Of a stretch of 64,000 nt of DNA, positions 1 through 11,600 are shown piece after piece. The DNA comes from Panorpa germanica (Eukaryota; Arthropoda; Insecta; Mecoptera; Panorpidae). Positions within the stretch are counted from its first letter, which is position 1; each line of letters opens with the position of its first letter. The position numbers and the translations under genes were made by a program. The notes beneath the pieces are model-generated. The model was not told where the DNA came from. It saw only the letters and a list, made by a program, of their open reading frames with translations, and did no database searches. The stretch is taken from positions 2,501,001-2,565,000 of the forward strand of contig OY783220.1 of assembly GCA_963678705.1 (NCBI GenBank), given 5' to 3'.

Positions 1-1001
1 ACAAGCTACTAATTTTATAATAACTAACTAAGTATGCCATCTCTTTTATTCTCTATTCTATAACAGAGATGGCGATGGTTTAGAAAGGTAGAGTCGAGAT
101 AGAGACGATGGTTTGACGTCGAGAATCAAGTGTATATAAAATGTAAGTTTTCCCTAAAAATAAATTTAAATAAAAATATATTACACTATTCATTAATAAC
201 AATTAGCACAAAAATATCACTTACATTGTATTATATAAATTTTACTTTTAATTTACTTAATTGGTATTATTTGCTACTACCGATGATGCTTATCAATGGG
301 AAAGCGATATCATGCAAAATAACATACTTTTTGTGTTATCAGTTAAAGAATGCTCACTGCTAGTAATTTGCCATTGTGTTTATCATTTGAATATTAGCAT
401 ACGAGCACAGCTATTAAGTTCAAAGAGCAGTACTGATATGATAGCATTATATTCTAAGTTTGTTGGTCATGATCTTCATAAAACATTGTAATAATGGAGC
501 ACTATTATTAGCAAAGTTAATAATTTCAGAATGTCTGTTTATTTATTTACCGGTTACGGAAATTAAAGATTAAATCTACTTTTCAATTCTTCTAAACTTC
601 AACCTTTCTTCCTAAATTATAGTACGTCAAAGTTTATAAATTAACTTCAGTTTATATTTCTATTACTTTATATGAAATGTCATTAATTATTTAGGGTTAT
701 TAGGGTTATAAGAATTTAAGGAAAACTAGAATTACACCAATAAACAACTAATGCAATATTTATTAAGGAAAGTTTGACCAAGTTTCGGTACACATTAATA
801 TTCAATGCCAAGGTCAGTAACATTTTATTTGTTTTTAGTTTTTGTTTTGGGAGTGCGGGATGGAAATTTCCGGGTCGGATTTCCCGGATATAACATTGAT
901 TTTTAGTTTTCGTTTTCCGAGAAATATACAAAAATTGTTACCTTAGAAAAGGGAATTATGCAATGAGCTATGAAATATTCATTAAAAGTCAATTGAAAAA
1001 A
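1..1001. other. AT-rich non-coding stretch downstream of the odorant receptor
   Basis: No frame here shows a recognisable domain, codon bias or splice-site pattern. It contains only short spurious frames and low-complexity AT sequence. It lies 3' of the receptor gene that ends at 1202. Confidence 0.6.
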
Positions 1002-1007
1002 ACTTGT

Positions 1008-1013
1008 TTTATT
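1008..1013 (-). terminator. candidate polyadenylation signal of the odorant receptor gene
   Basis: The minus strand reads AATAAA here, about 190 nt after the receptor stop codon. That is a normal distance for an insect 3' UTR. No nearer canonical hexamer was seen. Use of this site is inferred. Confidence 0.45.
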
Positions 1014-1201
1014 TAATTCATTAATCTTAAAAAAATTAATACAACTCAGACGGGTTGAAAATGGATAGAAAAAGGTACAAACGGAAATTTAAAGAAAAGA
1101 AATAAATAAATATCAATGAGAATTTGTTATCGAATGGATAATATTTTGTGCATGTCATTAGAACTCTATTTCTAAAACTAATTTCTTCTTTTGATTGATC
1201 T

Positions 1202-3265
1202 TTATTTTTTGTATGTAGTATTGATAAGAGTGAAGTAGGAATATGAAGTTCTCATAACCTAAAAATATTAAAACAAGACTTGTAGAATACGCTTACAATA
1301 GAATATTTCAAAAGTGTCAAAACAAATGAAGATATTACCGCAGTAAAACTCCGTAAGCACACTATCGAAAATCGGAGAGCTGTGAATACTTGAGGACGTT
1401 GAGATCGAAGCATTATGAAGAAAACCATCTTCCGATACTTGCTGTCTGTTAGATACCACTGCGAGTTGTAGACGGCATCTCCAATAGCCATGCTCTGCGA
1501 GAAATGGAAAAGTTTAATTTACTTGGAGTTATTACTTTATTAGCACACACGAGGATAGTTTGATAATTCAGTGATTCTTTTTTTGTTTCTCAATAAAAGA
1601 TATATTTTTCAGCAAACAAGCACTTTGTTTATCAATATAGTCTCCTTTATGCTCGATCCATTTAGTCCAGCGATTTTCCAAATTTTTTATTCCTTCCAAA
1701 TAATGGGCTTTCTCAAGACACTCACAATAGGCGCTTCTTTCAGTGATTTGAGTGATGACTTCATTGTTAGACCCAAATCGCTTACCGGCCAGCCATTTCT
1801 TCAGGTTTGGAATAATCGCAGTGTGCTAAATCTGGATAATATACCGGAAGGAGTAGGAGTAGTTCGTACCAGTTGGCGGATAGTTGACGGATTAGATTTA
1901 AAGTTACTGCGCGGGAAATACAAAAGACTTATCAAACTGCCCTCGTATGATATTTTCCTACTTCATCGATTAATTGCTGGCCAACCCAGCACAGTGACAG
2001 AGTCTGCGTCAACCCCGTCAGCAAAAAGCAAGTGAAGATGAACATTTCAATTCCAGTCATAACCTAAAACATCAAAGCAGTAAAAGTTAAAGTTAAAGTT
2101 TGATTTCTACATATACTAGATAACATAGACCATAATTATTTTGATCTTACGGTTGCTTGGAATCCCACACAACAAATTAAGACTGAGCTGCCGATTAAAT
2201 TTACTAAGATTGATACGGTAAATATATTTTCGACGGTATCTGCAAATCTAAAAGAAATACTAATTAATCCTGATTTGCATAAGAAGATTCTGAGATGATT
2301 AAAAATACTGTGCATATTATATCTGTAAACTATGTTAACAAGAATCGTATATGGTAAGATTCGAACAAAATTTAGAATATTGGTTTGTATTGATACTATT
2401 AAATATGAAACTAAAAAATCTTAAACACTTACTCGATCAGTTGCTTGTGAATATGTACATATTCAACCAGCTTCTTGAACAGTTTGTCATGGTGGTTGTG
2501 ATTAATATCCAGTGATTTCTTCAGGCCAGCAGGTAACGTCTTACCGACATTCTCTCGCATCTTATTCTTGAGCAGCTTGAACTGCAGCACAATGTGTGAT
2601 CCTACTGTCACGAAGAACCCATCCGATCCTATCACTGCTATTGGAGTGAAAGTGCCACACGAGACGTGGAACAAATATCCGACAATGTATCCAAAGTTTC
2701 CAGTAGTATCGAAAGGCAGGTACATAGAGTAGGGAAGTAATTTCAAATATACTCCAGATCTCATGTACTCCTTTGTGATAGCCAGAAATGGCGACAAGTT
2801 CCAAGTCCCAATAAAAAGAACGTTGGAAATATATATTGCTAAAATAATAAACTTAACGTTCCTCATATATTTCTGAACCATCTTAATAATCTCATGATTT
2901 TCATCATTAGTAGGAAACAACTCCTCCAAGTCATTTAAGAGGTGCTCTACTTTGTTTCTCTTCACGTACAGCGCTTGCAACTTGACAAAACCAATGATAC
3001 AGTAGCAAACGCATGGGAGAACGTTGGTAACTCCTAAGAAAGTTATAGTTTCTTCAGCAATCAGTGATCCTAGCAGCACCAACATGTTGATGATCAAAAA
3101 GATTGTTGAGAACACATAATGGATGATGTGTAAGGCTTGTTTGAATATTGAGTTTGATTCATCCTTTAAATAAATTCTTATTCCAATTACTGCAACAAGC
3201 TTCTTTATTCTATTGATGGAATTTGAAAATTCGCCGTCTAATTGTCCTTTCCTTGATGTATTCAT
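1202..3265 (-). CDS. odorant receptor (insect 7tm_6 family), complete, five exons
   Basis: Exons on the minus strand, 5' to 3', are 3265-2433, 2247-2151, 2063-1962, 1494-1339 and 1258-1202. Introns are GT-AG and phases agree (2, 0, 0, 0), giving 1245 nt and 414 residues, a usual length for a moth or butterfly receptor. Exon 1 (about 277 residues) has hydrophobic spans near residues 47-70, 75-97 and 138-153, and the segment LNDLEELFP typical of the family. Exon 2 reads FADTVENIFTVSILVNLIGS, matching the conserved region before the sixth helix. Exon 4 carries YNSQWY and a KYRKM..MLRSQRP motif, and exon 5 carries TSYSYFTL, the family C-terminal signature. By family knowledge it is a seven-helix ligand-gated channel subunit with inverted topology that pairs with the co-receptor Orco in olfactory dendrites. 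The ligand cannot be read from sequence. The exon 3 donor (GTAGGA) is weak but gives the only junction that keeps the conserved order. No break was seen. Confidence 0.9.
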
Positions 3266-3535
3266 ATTATTCTCGTTTTAATCTTCGGGGTGATTTCTAA
3301 CTACAATGATTAATTTTACATCATTAAGCTGTATAACTCTTAATTAATTTTAACAAAAACGGTTAAATCTAAAGGCTAATTGGTGAATAAGAATGTATTA
3401 TTTCTTCCGCCTTCATTTAGTTTGTAAATATTGGCAGAAAGTAATAGCAAAATACATGATTTTCTTGTATGTAAATTTTGCTTGTAAGTAATGTTGCCGC
3501 ACTGTCAGGCGCAATGATGTCTACGCTTTATTAAG

Positions 3536-5795
3536 TTCATGGTCGTTTCTTTTCTAATTTTTTTTTTCATTCTTTGAAAGTTTTTGATGCAGTTATGTTC
3601 ACTAACATTTAAATTAAAGAACTGCTTTATTACATTTTAAATATTCACGCGATTCTAGCTTTTACGCGACATTTTTTAAATTCATAGACTTTTTTTTTCT
3701 AAATTTTTTTTGGATTTCTTGAATTTTTTGATGCAGTTTGTTCGCTAGGCTTTAAGTTAAAGAACTGCATCTTTATAATTTAAATATCTACGCGATTCTA
3801 GCTTTTGCGCGACCTTTTTTAAATTCATGGCCTTTTTTTCCTAAAATTTTTTTTGGATTTCTTGAAATTTTTTGATGCAGTTATGTTCGCTAGGCTTTAA
3901 GTTAAAGAACTGCATCTTTAGAATTTAAATACCTACGCGATTCTAGCTTTTACGCGACCTTTTTTTAAATTCATGGACTTTTTTTCTAAATTTTTTTTTG
4001 ATTTCTTGAAATTTTTTGATGAAGTTATGTTCGCTAGGCTCTAAGTTAACGAACTGCATCTTTAGAATTTAAATATCTACGCGATTCTAGCTTTTACGCG
4101 ACCTTTTTTTAAATTCATGGCCTTTTTTTTCCTAATATTTTTTTTGGATTTCTTGAAATTTTTTGATGCAGTTATGTTCGCTAGGCTTTAAGTTAAAGAA
4201 CTGCATCATTAGAATTTAAATATCTACGCGATTCTAGCTTTTACGCGACCTTTTTTAAATTAATGGAATTTTTTTTCTAAATTTTTTTTGGATTTCTTGA
4301 AATTTTTTAATGTAGTTATGTTCGGTAGGCTCTAAGTTAAAGAACTGCATCTTTAGAATTTAAATATCTACGCGATTCTAGATTTTACGCGACCTTTTTT
4401 AAATTCATGGACTTTTTTTTTCTAAAATTTTTTTTGGATTTCTTGAAATTTTTTGATGCAGTTATGTTCGCTAGGCTTTAAATTAAAAAACTGCTTCATT
4501 ACATTTTAAATATCTACGCGATTCTGGCTTTTACGCGACCTTTTTTAAATTCATGCACTTTTTTTTCTAAATTTTTTTTTGGATTTCTTGAAATTTTTTG
4601 ATGCAGTTATGTTCGCTAGGCTTTAAATTAAAGAACTGCATCATTAGATTTTAAATATCTACGTAGATACTCAAAAAATTGCATTGCTCTTAAAATCATA
4701 AAAGTGAACCTTTTCATCATTTTTAACAAGATTATAGTCTTCTTTCTATATAGAGATTTAATATATGAATATATCATAAACTAAAATACTTATTTAAAAA
4801 TGAATTATAAATTTGAAATCAGCATTCAAAATTAAGTTAAAATCCGTTATAAAATGACATATTTTTTTTCAAATTCTTATGAAAAGTAAGGTTATATATA
4901 CTCTTCTTACTTTTCATAAAAATTTATGGAAAGGAAATCTAATTTTTGTTATGGTATTTGAAGTTATTTTAAATGCTGATTTCAAATTTATAATCATTTT
5001 TAAATAAGTATTTTAGTTTATGATATATTCATATATTAAATCTCTATATAGAAAGAAGACTATAATCTTGTTAAAAATGATGAAAAGATTCACTTTTATG
5101 ATTTTAAGAGCAATGTAATTTTTTGAGTATCTACGTAGATATTTAAAATCTAATGATGCAGTTTTTTATTTTAGAGGATAACGAACATAACTGCATCAAA
5201 AAATTTTAAGAAATCAAAAAAAAATTTTAGAAAAAAAAAGTACATGAATTTAAAAAAGGTCGCGTAAAAGCTAGAATCGCGTAGATATTTAAAATGTAAT
5301 GAAGCAGTTCTTTAATTTAAAGCCTAGCAAACATAACTGCATCAAAAAATTTCAAGAAATCCAAAAAAAATGTTAGAAAAAAAAAGTCCATGAATTTAAA
5401 AAAGGTCGCGTAAAGGCTAGAATCGCGTAGATATTTAAATTATAAAGATGCAGTTCTTTAACTTAAATCCTAGCGAATATAACTGCATCAAAAAATTTCA
5501 AGAAATCAAAAAAAAAATTTAGAAAAAAAAAGTCCATGAATTTAAAAAAGGTCGCGTAAAAGCTAGAAGCCTAACTGCATCAAAAAATTTCAAGAAATCC
5601 AAAAAAAAATTTAGAAAAAAAAGTCCATGAATTTAAAAAAGGTCGCGTAAAAGCTAGAATCGCGTAGATATTAAAAATGTTATGAAGCAGTTCTTTAATT
5701 TAAATCCTAGCGAACATAACTGCTTCAAAAAATTTCAAGAAATCAAAAAAAAAATTTTAGAAAAAAAGTCCATGAATTTAAAAAGGTAGCGGATA
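3536..5795. repeat. giant fold-back repeat with tandem subunits in both arms
   Basis: The left arm (about 3536-4670) has seven to eight copies of a unit of about 145 bp. The marker ACGCGATTCTAGC recurs near 3646, 3790, 3935, 4079, 4225, 4370 and 4516 (the last two with one mismatch). The right arm (about 5129-5795) holds four to five copies in inverse orientation. Between them are non-tandem inner arms (about 4671-4876 and 4920-5128) that also pair, centred near 4898. Each unit carries its own small inverted repeat, GATGCAGTT and AACTGCATC, about 27 nt apart. No coding frame and no clear target duplication were found. It resembles a fold-back transposon or a large MITE, but I cannot assign a superfamily. 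It starts about 270 bp upstream of the receptor start codon. Confidence 0.85.
4877..4919. repeat. perfect hairpin at the centre of the fold-back repeat
   Basis: Fourteen bases at 4877-4890 are the exact reverse complement of 4906-4919, with a 15-nt loop. The hairpin shares the symmetry centre of the surrounding palindrome, so the whole structure is one continuous inverted repeat. Confidence 0.8.
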
Positions 5796-5799
5796 TAGA

Positions 5800-6940
5800 T
5801 CAATTAAAAAATTAAACACATTTGAAATATTAATTATTTAAAATAGAAATACATAACTCACACTCGTTGTCTTGCAACGGGCCGAACAGCTAGTTCATTT
5901 CTAAAAGAATAAACTATGCACTTTAGAAATTCTTCAAGGTGCACATTAAGGAAACACACACTTAATCACAACCAATCACTAGACAATCACGAAATCATTT
6001 GCAAGAGTTAAGTGTACTCGTATTTATTCGAAAAGTTTTCAACTAAAAAGTAAGTTGGTTAAATTTTAATGAAGTTGTAGTGCGTTGATTGAACAATCTG
6101 AAACGCTTTTCAACATACGTAATACACACGTAGTGATTATTTGCTTGTAATGCGAAGGACTCTTTCTAATAAATGTTGCGTACGAATGTCTCGGTCGTCC
6201 TGGATGAGCGATTGATTGCTAACGTAGTTTTTCATCAAGAGATCGCATTACTATCAAAAACAACCAGTAACTATGTTTAACTTTCGTAAACTTCAAGCTC
6301 TGCAGCAGGGGTTGAAATGAAACTACGACTTTTTTATCTTTGGAAAGTAAACATTGTCTTAAATAAATAATTAAATATTCATCTCTTCAACAATTGAATA
6401 AATGAACTTATCTAAAAATAAAATATAATGCATCTGTGCGAATAATGGTATTATTCAGATAATAAAAGAACACAATAAAAACACTGCCCAAACAGAAAAT
6501 GGATGAGAGACGTCACTAATGCTTCATCTTAAAATTTAAAATCCTAATCAACATCTAAAATATGAACAAGTTGTAAACGTAAACAGTTTTTAGTTTTAAT
6601 TTAATTTAACCTTATGTAATGTAATTTTGAACTTGTGAAATCATTCATCATACGTTAGTAATATACATTATTTTGTAATAATTACTATTTATATTTAATA
6701 TAAATTATTGTATTTAATATAATTAATTTCATTTCTTTGTTTCACTTACATTTTAGGTTAAAACCTTAAATTAACACTAAAACTCAGTGACGACAGTTAT
6801 AACATAATTATTTAAAACTTGTACACAAAACTAACTAGTTTTAAACTTAAAATTAACTTTTATATTTCAGTCTAGACATTTAAATCAGACTTTTCTTGAG
6901 TTATATTATATTGATATCACTTTTAATTTATAATTTATCG
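5800..6940. other. non-coding stretch between repeats
   Basis: AT-rich sequence with no supported exon. A less AT-rich patch around 5870-6300 shows no recognisable domain and no clear transposon end. Confidence 0.5.
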
Positions 6941-6945
6941 AGCAT

Positions 6946-7435
6946 TCTAATGCCGGTTTTACACCAGATAGACAGTTGCATAAAACTGCAACAAAAAGTT
7001 GTATCAATGTTTACACCAACTGGACAGTTTTTACAACATTTTAGTCAATTATTGCAGTTGTTTTCAACAAAACACATTCTCATCTAGAGTCGGTAAAGAT
7101 CAAATGAAACACGGTTGCGTTGTTTTTAGCCAGTCCGCACATGGGTCGACTGATCGCAAACGAGAGCCCTGAATCTTGATGATGAACAGCATGAGCAGAG
7201 ATGTGCACAAATACTTTTCTAAAGTATTTAAATACAGATATACATACAAATACTTCACAATACGACACAGAAAAATCCCCTAATATGCTATTGTTAAAAA
7301 TTCTATAGTCACGAAACACTGCTCGATATTGAAAACTTCGAGTTTTTAATCAGACTCGTGTGAAAGACCTCAGTCTACTTGGTTTGAATACGTAGTTTTA
7401 TTTTCTGCAGTCGATTCGACAGAGGGGAATGACGA
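6946..7435. repeat. dispersed repeat (family H), copy 1, split by a Harbinger-type MITE
   Basis: The sequence from GCCGG at about 6946 to 7128, resuming at 7370, aligns with 27283-27535. Shared landmarks are a GCCGG(T/A)TT start, ACACATTCTCATCT, a GAGTCGGTAA block and a GT..GGTTTGAA.ACG..GTTTT block. In the second copy these blocks are contiguous. The outer limits and transposon class are not clear. Confidence 0.6.
7129..7369 (+). mobile_element. Harbinger-type MITE, copy 1 (241 bp, degenerate ends)
   Basis: The left end retains GTCCGCACATGGGTCGACTG and the right end a decayed GACTCGTGTG form of its complement. It is flanked by TTA (7126-7128) and TCA (7370-7372), a three-base target duplication with one later change. 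The internal part (GTGCACAAATACTTTTC, CGACACA.AAAATCCCC) matches copies at 20134 and 33045. Three-base TTA/TAA duplications and GGCC termini fit the PIF/Harbinger superfamily. No transposase is encoded. Confidence 0.7.
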
Positions 7436-7439
7436 AATA

Positions 7440-8400
7440 CTCATAAGAAAAACACAGCATTAATTCTACAAAAACAATATATATTTCATTTGTAATCTGT
7501 ACAATAAAACTTGATAATTAAACCTAATAATTTAATAAAAATAAAGAAAATCACACTGCTTTTCATGTTACAGATATTCATAACTAATATTAACAAACTT
7601 AAAAATATTTATTCAAATGTGCAAAAAGCTGTTTTACTAAGCACTAAGATTAATCTCAAATAATACAAACATGAGTAACCTACCAACATCCAGATATGAG
7701 AGATCCTTTTTAAACTATAGTTATAAGTATGCAAGAAATGTGAATTTGTAAATAATTAAAAAAGGCAGAGCTTTATTTATATTCTGCACAAAGTAGATAT
7801 TATATGTAAAAATAATTAAAACAATAAATGGTCTTCAGAACAAGTGTGTAATATGTTTACGTAAATTAACAAAAAAATGAAGTTAGTATTTTTTCTAAAA
7901 TCTATTTCATTTGTGCTAAGACTAAGAACACAATTTAAACTTATAAACTACAAAAAAATTGACAATGTGAAAACTTAAAACTAATTTTATTTCAGTCAAT
8001 GAAAAAAGGTATTTTATTGTGTGGTTACGAGTATATAAATAAGTAATTTTTGATTAGATAAAAATATTATGATTTTTTACTTAAAATTAATGAAGATGGA
8101 AAAATATGAATCAACAGAAAAACACTAAATTGTGCAACTTTAATATTGTAGCTGAGTTTAATTATTACTTGTTGAATTACCATGTTTGTTTGCTTTTCAT
8201 AGTATATTTATTTAATAATATTAGTATTTGATTTCATAATGAAGCATAATATATTATTCATTAAAATTATATATTTTTATTATAAATTTAATTAATATTA
8301 CTTTATTCAATTTAGAATTATAATAGATTAGCGCCTCAGTTTAAAGTAATACTAAATTGGTAAACCTTAGAATACAAATTTTAATTCAAATAAAAAATGA
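7440..8400. other. AT-rich intergenic stretch 3' of the MICAL-like gene
   Basis: No exon, conserved motif or complete repeat was recognised. Composition is strongly AT-biased throughout. Confidence 0.5.
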
Positions 8401-8405
8401 TGACT

Positions 8406-8411
8406 TTTATT
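8406..8411 (-). terminator. candidate polyadenylation signal of the MICAL-like gene
   Basis: AATAAA on the minus strand, about 78 nt beyond the stop codon at 8489. This fits a short insect 3' UTR. Confidence 0.5.
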
Positions 8412-8488
8412 TTAGGATTAAGAAGTAACCAATTAATTTCGAGATAAATATCGATAACAGATAAAACATCGTTCTTAATAATTAAAAA

Positions 8489-8676
8489 CTACTCTTTTGC
8501 AAACCATTTCTTTTTCTTTTTATCTTTTACAACAGTTTCAGATTCATCGATATCTTTATCAACATCAGTTTGTCCTTTTTTACCCTTTTTCAATTTCTTC
8601 TTCTCTTTTTCTTTCTTCTTCTCTTTTTTTGATAATTTAACAGGGGAGTTGTCTACATGTTCTTCTTCTCGTTTTG
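8489..8676 (-). CDS. Mical-like: MICAL-like, last exon: end of bMERB and lysine-rich tail
   Basis: Acceptor TATATTAG precedes the exon. It completes a split alanine codon, then encodes 61 residues before TAG at 8491-8489. It starts KREEEHVDNSPVKLSKKEKK and ends KKKWFAKE, a highly basic, lysine-rich C-terminus as in vertebrate MICAL-like proteins. Confidence 0.85.
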
Positions 8677-11600
8677 CTAATATAGAAAATAAATATAAAT
8701 TTGAGAAATTTGCAAATGAAGTTGTTAAAATAAGTATTGATTAAGAGTACTAATAATAAATATAAGAAAGTGTAACTACACCTGTAATAATAATAAATAT
8801 TTACATGCACAGTGAGATCCTTTAATTTGTCAAAGACAAAACCTCCAAAACCTGAACAAAATAATACATTTATCAAACACCAATTTACACGTGCATACAG
8901 TAAGCTAGCATTAAGAGCAAATTGCAAGACTAAAGTATATATGTATTAGAAAAGAAGCTTCTTTTCAAAACACCGCTAATAAGAATAAAAGATTTGAAAT
9001 AGAAAAATAAACAAAACAACTATAATAGAAGTGCAGTAAAAACTTACGAAAAAATAAGATAATAATGCATGATTTTAAATTAATCGCATAAGCTAAGCCT
9101 GGGAACTATCTTTAATTTACCAGCATATAATTCCAATCTGGAACTGATACTGTGATCCTCTTCAGCTTCTCGTAGACGATCCATCTCCAGACATTCAACG
9201 ACTTCATTTCTTCTTTGGACGACCTATCAATAGTATATTCTTATTAAAATGTTTTTAGAAAAACAAAGCAAATGACAACTTTCACAGTATACTTGATGGG
9301 TTGAATTAAAACCCTTTTAGTACCTCAACTAATCTGCTGATTAACATTTCTTCCCGAGCTTTATCGGAGTCTGTTTTATTTCTCTCAGGCTGTGCCATCA
9401 AACAACGGATTTGGTACTCCAGTTCCGCGTGTTCTTCCTCCAGTCGTTGTTGTCGACGACTTTAAACAAATAATGCAATTGATTAGAAACTATTACATTT
9501 TTCTACCACTTACATGTATTTATTTATGTAACAAAATAGTATGAACTTACAGATACATTAATTCTGCTTGTCGGCGGAATAACTCATTTTTCTCATTAAC
9601 CAGTTCGAATAACTGTAAAACCAAATCATCCACCTCTATAGGCATTGGATCATCTGTAAATAAAACATATACAAAATTACTTTTAGCAGACCAGGCTTAG
9701 TGACTAACATAGAAAGTGAAATTTTAATGCTACTTTAAACCATAATTCAACGTTATGCGTTGTCCACATCAGTACGGTATCAACATGCGACATCCTACAT
9801 TTATATTTCATCTATTGAAAGAGGTACAATAGCGACAGGCAGTGGAAACATTTCAATATTCGTACTCACTCTAATGCGTCGTACTTTTTTATATTTTACG
9901 TCTGCTTATTTCCTATGCTAAGTTCTGCCACCAACGATCTCCTACTATGTCGGCAGTATTTGTGGAGTCGTGGCCTCATATATGAAACTACATCAAACTC
10001 AGAGAACCGAACCTAGCGTCAAGCATCAATCAGCTCGTAAAGTTTCAAAGATATATTGATAGATAGATAGAAGTACAACAAATGTAGTGTATTAAAAAAG
10101 GTCAGGTTATGAATAAAAAATATATGAATGTCGTATGTTGGCGTTACACGACTATGGACGTTGCATTAGTTTTCAATTTATCTGGAAGTAAACTTATTCC
10201 ATTTCATTACATTACTGCATTAAGTCAGTAATACTATTGTGAAATTAGGTAATATGAATTTAAAATAAACACCTTCGGTCATATTAGGTCCTTCGCATTT
10301 CTCCCGAATCATTTGTTCCAATTTAACGCCTTGTTTTTCTAAGCCCTGTTGTTGCACCTCAATTACCTAAAAATAGAAAAGTATAAATAAGTATTCTTAG
10401 AAAAATACATCTACTAAAAATGTAATTCTTTTTAAAGTGTACCTCCAATTCATGTTTAATATCAGTAAGAGCAAGTAGTGGTATTTTACGTCTAGGGGGT
10501 ACAGCCAGTGGAGCTGGCCCTTTCTTTCGTTTCCAGCGACCATTTGAACTTTTGTTTGGAGCTAATATGTTATCTGTCATTTCTGTTGTTGGACCTACAA
10601 TTAATTTAGTGATAAATGTACGTATTTGTAAAGCAATAGAACAATATTATATCAAGTACTAATAACTTACTTAGTCCTAAAGTGGATGATGTTTGACTTT
10701 GTCGTGTTCTGTTATTTTCATCCTTATTGTTTTTCCGCTTTTCCCATTCTCCACATCCGGTTTCAGCAACATCAATCAGGATAGGTGACAAATTCTTGAG
10801 GTCAGAGGAATCAGTTATAGAATTGGTATGAGATGGAGTAGAACTATATCGGATTTTAGTATTATCAGATGGAGTTAGACTAGAGGCACTTGCGTATATT
10901 TCATTATCGTTAGAAGAAAGTAGAGAAGGTGGAGCTGGCGCAGGCCGGGCTTTACGTGGTCGTGGAGTGGCACGTGGTGAAACATTCTGAAAGCCAAATA
11001 TAATATACTTAGTACAACGCAATACGTATCCTATGTACATTCCGAAAGTCAATGATTAAATACTGAAATTATTGTCAAGTTGATGAAAATAAGATTGACT
11101 TGAGTACTTTTATTACTAAGAAATTTTACAGAGCTGCACTGTTGACTGCTGCAAGTACTTGCTTACAGGATATAAGTGAATAAATGTACGAAAAATGTCG
11201 ATGTGTAGCTAAGAATCTTTTCTAGACAATTAATTTTATAAGGTAATATTATAAGTTTTGACTTTTATGAGTCAAAATGATATCTACGTTAAAAAGAAGA
11301 TTATTTTAACTGCAAAGTTTTATTATATTTGATTTATATAAATGCCTTTTTAGACGATCAAATTTAAATTAGATTTTGAATGTGACAGAATGATTTTCAT
11401 TATAAATACGATAAACTGCACTTTCATCTGAATCAAAAACTAATCCTAATTGAGTAAGACTCTGAGCAACAAAGATTTTTTTTGCAACAAGTTCTAATAG
11501 TTACAAAAATCTACTTACAAGATTATTTCCTGATATGTTAACAGCATCTTCAGCACCTCGTGCAGCAGTTGCAGATGATCCAGGAGGTTTAGGAGCAGGT

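Noticed and set aside
1252..1491. 79-codon reading that extends receptor exon 4 to a stop at 1252
   Set aside because: It runs through the GTAATA donor at 1338. Splicing to 1258 gives the canonical TSYSYFTL ending.
1571..2035. 154-codon plus-strand open frame
   Set aside because: It overlaps receptor exon 3 and its intron on the opposite strand and matches no family; the minus-strand exon explains it.
3400..5900. regularly spaced repeats considered as a CRISPR-like array
   Set aside because: The units are about 145 bp with no distinct spacers, are mirrored, and sit in an animal genome.
8637..8927. 96-codon minus-strand frame
   Set aside because: It lies in the last MICAL-like intron in the wrong frame relative to the bMERB tail.
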